64,000 bases of DNA from Hymenochaete sp. R1. Lineage: Eukaryota; Basidiomycota; Agaricomycetes; Hymenochaetales; Hymenochaetaceae. Shown here piece after piece: positions 42,022 to 52,671 of the stretch; the stretch's first letter is position 1; every line of letters starts with the position of its first letter. The DNA lies in assembly GCA_019400425.1 (NCBI GenBank), contig JAFREE010000122.1, positions 1-64,000 of the forward strand. The letters run 5' to 3'. The translations under genes were made by a program, and so were the position numbers. Under the pieces are notes generated by a model. It saw only the letters and a program-made list of their open reading frames with translations. It was not told the DNA's origin and ran no database searches.

Positions 42022-42265
42022 GACGTTTATTAGGCTTATTGTAATATATCTCAAAATTTGTCCTTTAAAAAAGAGGCTGACAAGTCCCACTTCATCGCGA
42101 TTCCATGATTTCCAATATCTTGATGTAAATAGTTTATTCCACAAATCTACGCATATTTGCTAAAGACTTTATCTCTCGCATGAGTGCTTGAATAGGCGAG
42201 AACCCAGACTTTGCTGGAGTAGTGTTGTCATTTATTTATCGTTTACCACATACAAGTGCGTAGTT

Positions 42266-43077
42266 CTACAGCTGATACTCAGGCAGTTCCAACAGTTTCG
42301 CAAACCTTCCGCCATTCCTGGTTTTGAGCCTTTCCCATCCCTCTCCATTGACCACCTTACATGTACGAATATAACCGACGAGTTCGATCTCAGCATATGT
42401 CACCTTCCCGCCCGTCACGCGGAAGTTTCCTTCGCCGGCCTTGTCCAAATGCGCCGACAACTCATCGAAAAACGCCTCGAACTTTTCAAGTGCGACTTTC
42501 TTTTCCTCGTCTGTGGGCGGCACAAACTTTGTACCCTTGATGGCCTCACGGGACTTCACGAACCATTTGATTTCTTCAGGGAGCAAAGCCTTAGCCAGTT
42601 CGGGCGCGTTTATGGGACCTATGCAGGGAAATAGCTTTTCTTTCACGTATGCCGAGAAGATTGCGTGTAGGACTCGGTCTTGTGCGGGGAACAGCGGGTT
42701 CTCGGGCATCGGGTATGTCTTTTCAATGTATTCAGCGATAGCGGTCGAGTCTGAGATGGCGACTGTCGGTTTTCCTTCCAATTCGAAGGTGATAAAGGGG
42801 ACGGTGTAGTAGCCGGATCCGTCGACCTTCTTGCCTGTTGGTGGAGCACCGACGGCCTTTGCGGTAGGCTCAACTTGAGAGTGTCGAACCCAATGCGTTT
42901 CAAATGGAATTTTCTTGAAGGTCAAGATTGCCCTTAGCATTAATTTAGTGTCAGTTGCAAAGCCTACGTTGCATCACAAGGACGTACTCACCTGATGCGA
43001 AACACGAAGGGAGAGAATGTGCCCCCAGGTACGCTCGTGGAGATATCGTATAAGGTTACTTTGCTTTGTGTAGCCAT
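42266..43077 (-). CDS. Glutathione S-transferase, etherase-related (GTE-like) fungal class
   Basis: Two exons (43077-42992, 42932-42266), 250 aa. The N-terminal thioredoxin fold reads VTLYDISTSVPGGTFSPFVF, followed across the intron by RAILTFKKIPFETHWV, then TVPFITF, and SDSTAIAEYIEKTYP, which binds the glutathione gamma-glutamyl group (Asp-Ser). The all-helical C-terminal domain follows. The VPGGTFSPF loop and the GAPPTGKK...YTVPFI spacing are those of the wood-rot GTE group related to bacterial beta-etherases. Likely roles are conjugation or deglutathionylation of phenolic and extractive compounds in the cytosol; substrate assignment is inference. The length is normal. The stop faces that of the RRM gene across 244 nt, so the 3' UTRs may overlap. 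The CT-rich 664-nt upstream spacer is shared with the Rud3-like gene. Confidence 0.9.
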
Positions 43078-43741
43078 GATGGTCAAGTAGAAAGTCGAGT
43101 TTCGAGACGCAAAAGTTCGATGAGATTGAAAACGCGTCCTGCGACCGCCTTTTATCGCCCATCTCCTTGGGATTTGTGAGCCAAGATGATTGTTGGTCGT
43201 GGGATGTTCCGTGGCACTTACTCATTTCTTATTCACAAAGCTAGGGTCCCGGTACACATGGGTATCATATGCAGTCATTTTCTAAGGCGACTGTCGACGA
43301 GATATGGCTCAGAGGTGGTTCCTTTAAATTGCGGGTGTATCCATCCAAGGTACCCCAGTGTTTGAGAGATAGTACTGGGAGGCAATTATTTGGGCGGCGG
43401 GAAGCAGGATCCAGTGTAATAGAATCATATGTTACCGGTGGGGGATGGTGTGTCGTCCGCTCCCGGCGCATATGTACAGTAATCCATTGAGAGCAAATTA
43501 TTTGCAGCTAGTATTACTTACCTTTTAAACGAGCGCACAATACAATTCGAATGCCTCGTGTCAACAATTGCAGGGAAAATGACGTTTCGGGATGAAAGTA
43601 TGGAGAAACGAAGTATCAAGGCATTGAAATGGGTCGAAGACGGCTGTGGGAATGTAATGCCATTTTTAGACCCGACGTGTAACTTGGTGTGCCAACCGAG
43701 CTCCGCGACTCTGGCAACTTAGTACTCGCACCAACAATACC
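43078..43741. other. shared divergent promoter region (GST / Rud3-like)
   Basis: 664 bases between two divergent ATGs; no gene inside. Open frames here are short and have no motif. Both genes must be driven from this spacer. Confidence 0.5.
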
Positions 43742-45573
43742 ATGGCTGAAGCCGAGTCGTCAGAAGAGACGACACAAAAAGCTCTCGAGCAGCTTAGACT
43801 ATCTATAGACGATGACGGTGAGAAGAAAACGACCACCGGCGTGCTGCCAAATGGTGTCAACGGAAAGGGAACACCAAGTCCACGGCATTCTGGCGAGCAT
43901 GGTGAACTCGACAAAGTTGTTCTTTTGGAGAAGGATTTAGCTCGCCTTAAACAAGAGAACGAATCCCTGACTACACAGTATCAGAATCTCGTATCTCGAC
44001 TCAACACTATGCGAACGACACTGGGGAATAAACTAAAGCAGGATGCTGTACGTCCTCGCGTGGTGTCATTTCCGTGCTCGCTGACTTGACGCTTCTGTTG
44101 ACTAGGAAGAGTTGGATAGGCGGGAAGCTCTCATTCAACAACTCACAGCTCAAAATGACGATTTGTCCGCTTCGGTAGCGACATTGCAATCCGAGATAGT
44201 TACGTCGAACGCGGAAGCAGAGCGCGCGTCCAAGGAGCTCGAGACCATGCGCAGTCGCTCGTATGAGCAGAATTCCCATGAGGCCGTCGTACGCGAGCGA
44301 GAACTTCGAGAGCTGCAAGTAGAGCTGGAGCGGTGTCGGATGGAACGTGACGAGTGGGAAAGAGAAGCTTTGGAAGGTCGAGTTGCGCTTGATGAAACGA
44401 AGGTCATCTCGGAAAACTACAGCAGAGACTTGGAAATGGAACGCGAGAATCGAGAAAGGTTTCAAGTAGACCTGGGGGCTGAGAAAGAAAAATCCTCGAA
44501 TTTACAATCCGTACTGGAGGACTTTCAAAGCTGTTCGTGACTGGAGATATTTTTGCTACTACTTTCACTCACGAAATCGCGCAGCAAAGGACTTAGAACT
44601 GCGACAAGCGGTACAGTCGAAAGACGCCCAGTTGGACTCTGTTACTCAATCTTTGGCAGAGTTCAAACATCGTGCATTGACCGCGGAGGTGAGCCTGCCA
44701 CGCATATTGAGATTTCACACTCTAATGTGTCTTCCAGCTACAATTGGAAGAGTCTTCAGCGAGTACCAGTCGTTCGGTGGATTTAGAGAAAGAAATCAAA
44801 GAGAAGAATCTTTTAATTGGGAAACTGCGGCATGAAGGTCCGTGAATTGCACATATATCGATCACTTTCTAACCGTATCGCATTAGCTGTGATCCTCAAT
44901 GAGCATCTGACGGAGGCGCTGCGGAGATTACGCAGAAATCAGACTGACAACAATGTTGACCGACGCTTGGTTTCAAATGTGCTCCTCCAATTCTTAACAA
45001 CCCCAAGAGGAGATGGAAAGCGCTTCGAGATGCTTGGTCTTCTTTCCACTGTGTTATCATGGGGAGACGCTGAACGTGAGAAGGCAGGTCTTCAGCGAAC
45101 GACCGCTGTACCGAACACGTCGGGGTCGACTTTGTGGCCACGTTCATCCATGTCTTCTTCATCACCGAGGGTGAGAGGGGCCGAACTGGATACGAGTGAC
45201 GAAACCGAGGTAAGATTACCGGTTCACTCGTATCTGTATCTTCAATCAACACTGTTGCCTTTCCATATAGTCCTTCTCTCAACGATGGGTCGAGTTCCTT
45301 CTCAAGGAGTCCACAACCACGCCAGGAGAAGGGCACCATGCCCTTCATTCCCCTGTCTCCTCCCTCACCCCATCCAGATCTAATCTTTCCCTCTCATCTC
45401 TCCCCGCTTCTCCCCGCTCAGTCAACGGATCACCAGCGCAATCTTCCCGGATGCTCCGTCTCGGATCGTTCACATCAAGCTCGAGCAGCCCAACGAGCAG
45501 AACGTTTAGTGCCGCGTCGACAGGCTCTCCCCCTGCTAATGTTCACGTGCATGCTCCTTCTAACGAAAGGTGA
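43742..45573 (+). CDS. RUD3: Rud3-like golgin with GRAB (GRIP-related Arf-binding) domain
   Basis: Six exons (43742-44047, 44106-44532, 44585-44688, 44738-44837, 44887-45209, 45271-45573), 520 aa. Rud3 (animal GMAP-210) is a cis-Golgi coiled-coil tether recruited by Arf1 through its GRAB domain. Residues 1-60 are charged and disordered, and a coiled coil runs from about 60 to 310 (LEKDLARLKQENESLTTQYQ and many LELE-type heptads). The GRAB domain at about residues 315-385 reads NEHLTEALRRLRRN, VDRRLVSNVLLQFLTTPRGD, KRFEMLGLLSTVLSWGD and REKAGLQR. A Ser/Pro-rich tail of about 130 residues follows, ending HAPSNER. The donor at 44533 (GTTCGT) was chosen because it alone keeps the coiled coil in frame. 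The length is close to yeast Rud3 (484 aa). Confidence 0.9.
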
Positions 45574-46572
45574 ACACGCTGAGCGTCTTAGTCCCTTGGC
45601 CCCTCCCATCCCCTATCCCCTATCAAGGATTCTCATCTTGATCCACTTTTTATCGCGCGTTGGCCAACAATGAACCTTTTCTATATGGCTTTGCCATTGC
45701 TATCTATTTGCGTTTCGATCCTTTCGTGGACAGGTATATACTTATGTATAGTGAACATCACATGTATGATTAATGGCAATACCTTTCTCCCCTAGTGTTG
45801 GGTGCTATGCGAAGCTCATGCTCCAAAGAATAATTTGAGCCCTCGGGCTCTGTGAGGAGCTATAACGCCCTATTTCAGTTATCATTTACTAGTAAAGTAT
45901 TGGATCTTGGGGACGATAACATTCACCGTGTCTCGCATCCTCCAGGAGTTAGCAAAATTTCGACTCAGATCAGTCGATTATATCATCAAAGAACCTCACT
46001 TCCCTTTTCTTAGTCAGGAGGGCTTTGCTCGATAAACAGCAATAACTAGCCGTTACGTTGAAAGCAGGTGGCGCACACATTTCAATGTCATATCATATAC
46101 AAAGAAAAAAAAAGTTCAAAATTTTGTTTACTTCGCTTTCGTTTCTATGATGGTACACATTCTGTTTACAAAAATCCAATTGGAGAAATTTTAGAAAAGC
46201 GAATGAAAAAGAAAAAGAGAATAGAGAGCGTCGTGTCGGTTCATGACAAAAAGGCGAGCGTAAGAAATGAAAGGTTCGTGAATGGCGTTTACATTGGCGC
46301 CGATGAAATGAAAAGGGGAGTCCAAAAGGCGTCTCTGAAAGAAAGGTAAGAATCCGAAAGAAAAAGAGAACGTCTAGAAATCGGATAAGAAAATAGTGAA
46401 CTCTTTGCCTCTGCTAAAAACCATATTCCATCCCCACAGTTTGCTTTTTACGTGGGCGAATTTTATCGTGATCACAAGCCAACTAACGGGCCTATTGCAA
46501 CTTCCATTGGAGGGGCCGTGAGAGAAGATGATGAAAACGACATTTATGAGGACTTCGATGACATTCCCATTT
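45574..46572. other. ~1 kb spacer between convergent genes
   Basis: Should contain two 3' UTRs. The stretch at 46100-46350 is A-rich on the + strand and encodes only a Lys-rich chance frame. No gene supported. Confidence 0.45.
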
Positions 46573-46921
46573 TCAGGCGGCCCTCTGCATGTACTTCAAT
46601 AACCGCGGAGGAATCGTTGGTAAGGACGAAGTAGCTGTGAAGGGGATAATGGAATTTTATTTTTTTGTCCTCGATGACGGTAGAAATGATATGTTACTTA
46701 CTGCACGGCGAATCCGCAACGCCAGTGGCTACGGTCACAGTCTCGTACTGCGTTTCTGTAACCGCCGGTTCTTCCCTCTTGACCTCTCGCTTCTCAATCG
46801 AATAGTCATTGAAGACCTCGAAGCCCTTGCGAACTTTGAAAGGTACAACACGAGCCGAGGCGCCTTGGATAGCAAATGCAAGGAGAACAGATGCAAAGAC
46901 AGAGTTCCTGAGAGCGACCAT
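46573..46921 (-). CDS. Small secreted protein candidate with Lys-Arg sites
   Basis: Two exons (46921-46702, 46634-46573), 93 aa. Begins with a clear signal peptide (MVALRNSVFASVLLAFAIQG, cleavage likely after ASA near residue 23). The mature part is about 70 residues, and three dibasic-like sites lie close together (VRKG, EKREV, VKREEP), resembling Kex2 processing points. It ends PCTTSSLPTIPPRLLKYMQ with a single Cys. The intron is 67 nt with a standard GTAAGT donor. I recognise no family. It could be a small secreted (effector-like or wall) protein or the precursor of processed peptides; it could also have further 3' exons that I did not see. The ATG is preceded by a purine/GA-rich leader. 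Confidence 0.5.
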
Positions 46922-49012
46922 TGTAGGGTGATATCTTTCTCCTTCCTTCGCCTTCGCCTGGGATTTGGGACGTTGTGGAGTGAAGGTGGCAAAGAGGAGA
47001 GAGGTAGCCCTCTGGGAGAGAAAGGAGTCGTCAAAGTAGATGAGGGGTCGACTGGAGAACTACTCATATCGCCAAGGTCCGTCAGTCTTATAGGTCTCTA
47101 ACTTCCGCCAGCGGAAGGCAACTGGAACATGTACCCGCCCGAGTCAAATGTCAAAGGTACATGATTGATTGCAGCCACGGGCCTATCGATTCCTCGAATG
47201 TTTGAGAAGAAGCTCGCACGGAAGCTTGAGTCGGTGCGGAGTTTTCCTTGGATGCATAGGGGGACGGATCTGTGAGACAAGCAGAGTTGGATTACTCGTC
47301 AGTGGCCGAGCTACCTGCCCTCCCCGAGGCTCCGTGATTCGCACATAGAGCTAGGTGGCCGAAGCACGGACATGTAAGCAGTACTGGTGTTTTCATTGGA
47401 CATTGCCTTTGAAAGAAATTTTCTCTCTGGAGGGCGCACTTCGACTGCGTGGAGTATGAAGCATGACCACCTCCTCCACTGGACCCGTATATCAGCAAAC
47501 GTGAATGGTTCACTGCGGAAAAGTATTTCATCAGCATTTGAGCTCACTGTAGCTGTCAAGGTGGATCCATATCCGAGACAAGATTCTCTCTCTCGGCCTG
47601 GACTTGTACGGTTCGCGGTACACAGACATTTGGTACCAAATGTAAAAGTAGCACGAGTTGCGTAAAGTCAAACACGGAAGATAGGAGACTCGATACAAGT
47701 TTCTGTTTACGCAAGATTGATCAGATAGGTACTGAGCGCAGTCAGACATAGGGGTCATTGTCCTCATTGTCGGTGAAGTCGAAGTGAAAGAACCGGTCCC
47801 TTTGGCCTCCTTGGCCTCCCTTCCATGAAATCGTCCACGAAAAGGCACGTGAGATCTGAAATATTTCTCACGACCGAGACTAGTAAAGCTCCTGTGAGGT
47901 GTTTGAACTTCTCGTACCATCCACCTAATACTCCTATCTTTTCATCTGTTTAATCAATATTCTCTTCCATCAGCTCCCTGGTCTGTTCAAGATATCGTTA
48001 ACTTGTCATCTGACTGGAAGAAAGCACCTTTTTTGCCGTCCTCTTCGACCTGTGTATCTCAGAGACCGAAGCCCTTCCCACAGGTGCCGGGCTCGTCTCC
48101 TAATTCCAATCAGTTGAGACGAAATTTGGTACATCTGCAGTGTGTAGCTTCATTAATTTCAGAAGGTGAAGTTATCTGCATTTTATGGGATGTGAATGGT
48201 GAATTTGCCCACAAGTATCTGTTTTACATGTCTATTGGTACTCTAACATGTTCTCCATTAACACCATAGCAGAATGCCCAGAATAGTCATGATCGGGTTG
48301 TATGGAGCCTGGGGCACACGCACAATTTGGCTATCAAATTGGAATTTACGCGACGGAGTAAACTCGCAGGCGGGACCCAAATTTGTCGTCGGGGACCTCA
48401 CCTCCAATACCGCGGCTGCCCTCGAGTGTATATATCACGTCTGCGGTCCGTCGGTGGCGTGCAAAATTCATGTGGTATCATCTCATATACGATTCAATCG
48501 CTACTAAGCGGAAGTAACATTTTTATCGTGTACGCGAGTGGTAAAGGACATCCAAGGGGCGTTTCGCTCTTTCGAAATCTATGAGCAAAGAAATCAGGTG
48601 CAAGTACGAACGGCTTATTTTCTTAGGTCATTGACAGATTGGCGAGTCGCCACGCGCCACCGCTTTCCCTACTGGGTGAGGACTTCGATGGGGGCAGGAC
48701 ATTGTGCAAGACGTACGGTGTTCTGTTCTGCATGAAAGAAGGGAGCCAGTTTTGTCAAACCTCAGCTACAAACACGATCAACTCGACGACATCAACTTGA
48801 AGTAGCTTCACCCCTTTTTCGCCTTTCTCGACAGTCCAACGTCGATCAGTTATGTCTCTGTTTTCGTTATCATTCGATGAACTCGGATCCAAGAAAGACA
48901 CCGCAATCGAACCCCACGTAAATACTGTTTTAAGTGCCGCAAACAAGTGTATTTGTCTAACAGGCGATCTTGGACCAGCTAGGAAAGCTCCCAACGATTT
49001 GATATCTGGGGA

Positions 49013-49037
49013 TGGCGTTAACTCGAGGCGTTAACTC
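49013..49037. repeat. 13-nt tandem duplication with HpaI-like palindromes
   Basis: GGCGTTAACTCGA is followed directly by GGCGTTAACTCAA, two near-identical units each carrying the palindrome GTTAAC. Probably a simple slippage duplication. Confidence 0.5.
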
Positions 49038-50332
49038 AAGTAATAGGAGAAGGGTCTGCAATGCTGTTTTGAAGCTTCAGAACGAAGTCAAAGATTCTGT
49101 TGATCGCGAGTAGACAGATAATTGGTCAGTCGTATCCGATTTTATTGTGTTGCGCGTGCGCTGCCTTACTCTTCCCCGTCAATTGTTACTTTCTCCCATG
49201 TAAATCCCTCTTACGAGTCCGTTCACTTCTTTTCTTTGAGACCGTCCTCGTCCTTTCGATTTTAAAACACAATAGAGGCTGATACGCTTCATGTATAACC
49301 GCCTAATACCGAAATCTATCTGTTTCGCATCGATACGGGTAGGTCAACCCATGCTATGGCATCTCTGGCCATTTTTTTTCGTGTCAACTCTGTCGATTTA
49401 TTCTTGCTCCGGCCTTTTTTTTCACCAGACGTCCGTCCAAGCCGACTTACGCCACAAGCGCACCAGACTCTCATCCATAAATCAGATATACCGTTTATGA
49501 GGCCGGGCTTCTAGCACCTCCTTGAATTAATCAAAGTAAGCCCCTAAACTCCTTTTTCTCATTTGCCCAATCTAACTTATCGAATCTACCGGTTTCACCG
49601 ACCGCTACGGATGGTTTACCATCTTATCGTTCTGGATAATATTGGACGCCCACGATCTAACCCATTTTCTTATCGCTCTGATGCATAGGCAGAAGGTATG
49701 ATCATTCAACGAGGATGTCCGAGAACCTCGTATTCTATGTGAGACTATATTCGTCCTTCCCTTCGCCATCCGAGACCATCGAACATATTGAGACGCTTCG
49801 CCATAACACGCCACACCTGCTCCATATCGGGGTGCCTAATAAGTCGGACTCTAGGGCTCGGGTAAAAACTACTGAGAATCGACCCGGGTGATAAGGCGAC
49901 AAAGTAGGGAAAATTGAAGTTGGCGACAGTCGAGACGTTCGACAAATTTGAAATCTTCCTAGCAGTGCCAGTGTGCATGGTTCCAAGGCTCCTCGTCAGC
50001 GACTCTGTCGTCACAGGCTGTCGCTCACTTACAGTTACGATCGCGCAGCTCCATGCTGTATATGGCCAAAGTAAGTCGACCAGATACGAGTTTGCTCGAT
50101 CAGACATCAATCCCTTCCGGTGCGTGCATTGACCCAGCCAATGGCAAATGTAATATGAGTCGATCCATATTGAAATTGTTTTACCAAATTTACAGTACTA
50201 AAGTCAAGACTCTTCTTCTTCCTCTTCCCGACGACGAAATGGGGGTGGGCCCCGTGAGAGCCGGACTCGTTGCCGTCGGAACCCGTGCAATAAGTAGCAA
50301 AGAAAAGGGATTTTCATGGGCTCGGGGATACA

Positions 50333-50339
50333 TATAAAA
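50333..50339 (+). promoter_or_regulatory. TATA box (TATAAAA)
   Basis: CATATAAAAGGGG is a near-consensus TATA element on the + strand with a GGTAAACGGTAAG stretch ~30 nt downstream. The next + strand gene candidate starts at 50976, so the leader would be about 600 nt and might contain an intron. Confidence 0.35.
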
Positions 50340-50822
50340 GGGGTTCAAAAGTCACGGTAAACGGTAAGTTCATTCTCGCCTAGTTGCTTTGCAGAGAAGA
50401 AAAACCTCTTACGCCTTTTTTCTCTCTCTCTTCGTGAGACCTTTTCAAAGTACACGTACCAAGTATCAAAGTGGAAACGGGTACCCGCTCGGATTCGCTC
50501 GGAGTGCTTCGTGCTACTTTCTACTTGGTTCTCGGCCCCCGGCTCTCGGCAAATATTTTGGTTTGAGCAGCTGAAGGCGAGAAAGCCTTTTTAGCCACCC
50601 CACGCGCGCGTTCGTCTCAATTCTTGCCTTTTGCCTTTTGCCTCTCATCCACCCTACCCGAGTCGAGTCTATCTACGCCTCCTCTTATCTTATCGTACAC
50701 GCAATTTACACCTGCAGACCTCTTCAAAGTTTGCCCACAGAAGTCATCTTCCACCTTCAACGCGTCATCATCCGGGGTTCTCGCAGCACACCGTGAACTC
50801 GCAGGCCAACTCGCACATACAA

Positions 50823-50841
50823 CCCCCCCCCCCCCCCCCAC
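50823..50841. repeat. Poly-C run (about 18-20 nt)
   Basis: Homopolymer of C in the leader of the 50976 gene, ending at ACAATACCG. The exact length is prone to sequencing error. Confidence 0.8.
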
Positions 50842-50975
50842 AATACCGTCTTGATCCCTACCCATTTGCGGTCTTTAGGCTCTCGAGTTTCCATCATCCA
50901 ACAAATAAAATTTCCCGCACACGTCCAACAACTCCGAGTCAAATCAAATCCAGAAATCCACGCACTCAAAACATC

Positions 50976-51293
50976 ATGCCCCGCATTGGCAGGTCGAACA
51001 CCTCTACCTCATCCTCCTCCTCCAACTCCACCTCAATCCAAGAAATGGATGCCAGCAGCCTCTACGCCTACAGCCACGCCCTCATCTCGCACTCCTCTTC
51101 GTCCCCGCACGTGAACGCAGCGTCCCCAGAGAGGAGACAAGAGGTCCGCGACGCACGCGGCGACGTGCAAGCCGCGCGGCTGCTCTTCGAGCACGCGGTG
51201 AGTAATTTGAGGGTGAGGGTGGCGAGGTTGAGGAAGGGGATTGAGGAGGCTGAGGCGGAGGGGGGTACTTCGTCGGGGGGTTCGACGCGGTAG
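50976..51293 (+). CDS. Small hypothetical protein, Ser-rich head and helical tail
   Basis: 105 aa, single exon in this reading. Starts MPRIGRSNTSTSSSSSNSTS, followed by SLYAYSHALISHSS and then a charged helix (RRQEVRDARGDVQAARLLFE, then VSNLRVRVARLRKGIEEAEAE) with heptad spacing that could form a coiled coil. It ends in Gly/Ser. I do not recognise it. Support comes from the long CT-rich leader, the A-rich context before the ATG, and codon choice biased to C/G at third positions over the helix. A GTAGGT donor overlaps the stop, so a further 3' exon is possible. Confidence 0.45.
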   Translation: MPRIGRSNTSTSSSSSNSTSIQEMDASSLYAYSHALISHSSSSPHVNAASPERRQEVRDARGDVQAARLLFEHAVSNLRVRVARLRKGIEEAEAEGGTSSGGSTR

Positions 51294-52671
51294 GTTTTTT
51301 TTTTCTTTGAAGGGCGGCGGGGAAGTCAAGGATGAAGGAATAAAGACTTGGGTGGGCACCGTTGTGATGACGACGACGACGAGCATGGACGCCTCGACAT
51401 CCACAACGACCTCCCGAACCTAGACCTTCCCAGTACCCAGTCTTCCTTCTTTCCTTCCTTCCCTATTCCCTATTCCCTTTCCTTTCCTTTCCTTTTCGCA
51501 AACTCCAAAGCCCTTCGTAAATCATTCCAAGACAACTCCAAACGACGACAACCTAAAAACTGCAAAACAAAACAAAATCGCATAGTAGGAGCATAAGAAG
51601 ACCATCACGGTTAGCATTGGCATTAGCATTAGCAATTTAGCATTGACATCGTAAAGCAAAGTACGAGTTTTGCCTCTTCCTTTTCACTGCCTCTTTACCA
51701 TCATGATACAACTGGCACCATATCACCAGAGCTCCAGTCTAGATTTCCGAGTCCGAGATCCGTACATCGAACCCTTGTTACATTCTTCTCTTTTCTTTCT
51801 CTCTTCTATTCTCTCTTCCCTGTTCCTCTTCTCGCCCCCTCTATCACTCGATCGTTTTTTTTCTATCTTCCGTCTTCAGTTTCCTGTCTTCCGTCTTCCA
51901 TCTTCTGCTCCCTCCAAGGCAGACCCCTCACAAGCCGCGAATCGCGAGTCGCGAGTCATGGCATGGCATAGCGTGGATGACACCCCGAGTAGATACCATA
52001 CCATACCATACTTATGCATCATTAGATTAGATCAGCCCCAGTATCATCCATTATCCATTATCCATATTTATAATATATAGTTTTTATTGGGTTGCGACTA
52101 TCACCACCACCACTACGACTTACTCCTGGCGCTGGTGGTGGTGGCGGTGGTGGTGGTGGTGGTGGCGGTGACCAGGAAACAGCCGGGTGACTGACTACTG
52201 ACTTGGAGTGGAGTCACTGGAGTAGAGTAGACTGCTAGTGGGCTGAACGAAATGGTACTGAAACTCGTACTCGAACCGATAATTGTGTGTGATTGTACAA
52301 AGATACAAAGAAATAGATAAAAAGATACAAAGATAAAAGATAAAAGATACCATGCCGAAAAAAAAGAAGAAACGAAGAAGAACTGAAGAAGCAAGGAGGT
52401 TCTACCGTGTAATTGCAACTGTATCTAATCCCTATGCATATGCATACAGTCTACCGTGTATTCATACATCGTTTTCTTCCCCTCATCTTTTTTTTCGTGT
52501 TCGTGATTGGGTTCGAGCGCAAGAAAGGGCCCCCAGGACGTTGGGATCGTACAGAGGAAGGAAGACAGAAAGATAGAGAGGTGAAAGTACATCCATAACC
52601 CCAAATCCCAAACATAAACCAGATACGCCAAAGACCAAAGACCAAAAGAGAGAGGGGGGAAAAGACGACGC
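51294..52671. other. 1.4 kb spacer with simple repeats
   Basis: CT-rich then A/T-rich sequence between convergent genes. Contains short tandem units (GCATTA-type at 51613, ATACC at 51994, TCCATTA at 52046), a TGG/GGC tract at about 52131-52172 and AAAGATA units near 52300. No gene supported. Confidence 0.5.
52131..52172. repeat. (TGG)n / (GGC) trinucleotide tract
   Basis: Imperfect run of TGG and CGG triplets over about 42 nt, preceded by a CCACCA tract on the other side (about 52101). The two tracts are inverted complements and could fold into a hairpin. Confidence 0.7.

Larger units (their letters stand above)
46922..50975. other. 4 kb gene-poor region
   Basis: No frame in this stretch shows a domain, a consistent splice pattern or compositional bias of a real gene. 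It contains a palindrome CTTCCGC-CA-GCGGAAG at about 47102-47117, a 13-base tandem duplication at about 49013-49037, and a TATA box at 50333 followed by a long CT-rich leader. It may hold non-coding transcripts or a decayed gene. Confidence 0.45.

Noticed and set aside
48003..48507. Two adjacent + strand frames of 88 and 77 codons
   Set aside because: They do not join by any GT-AG intron and show no motif; likely chance frames in the gene-poor zone.
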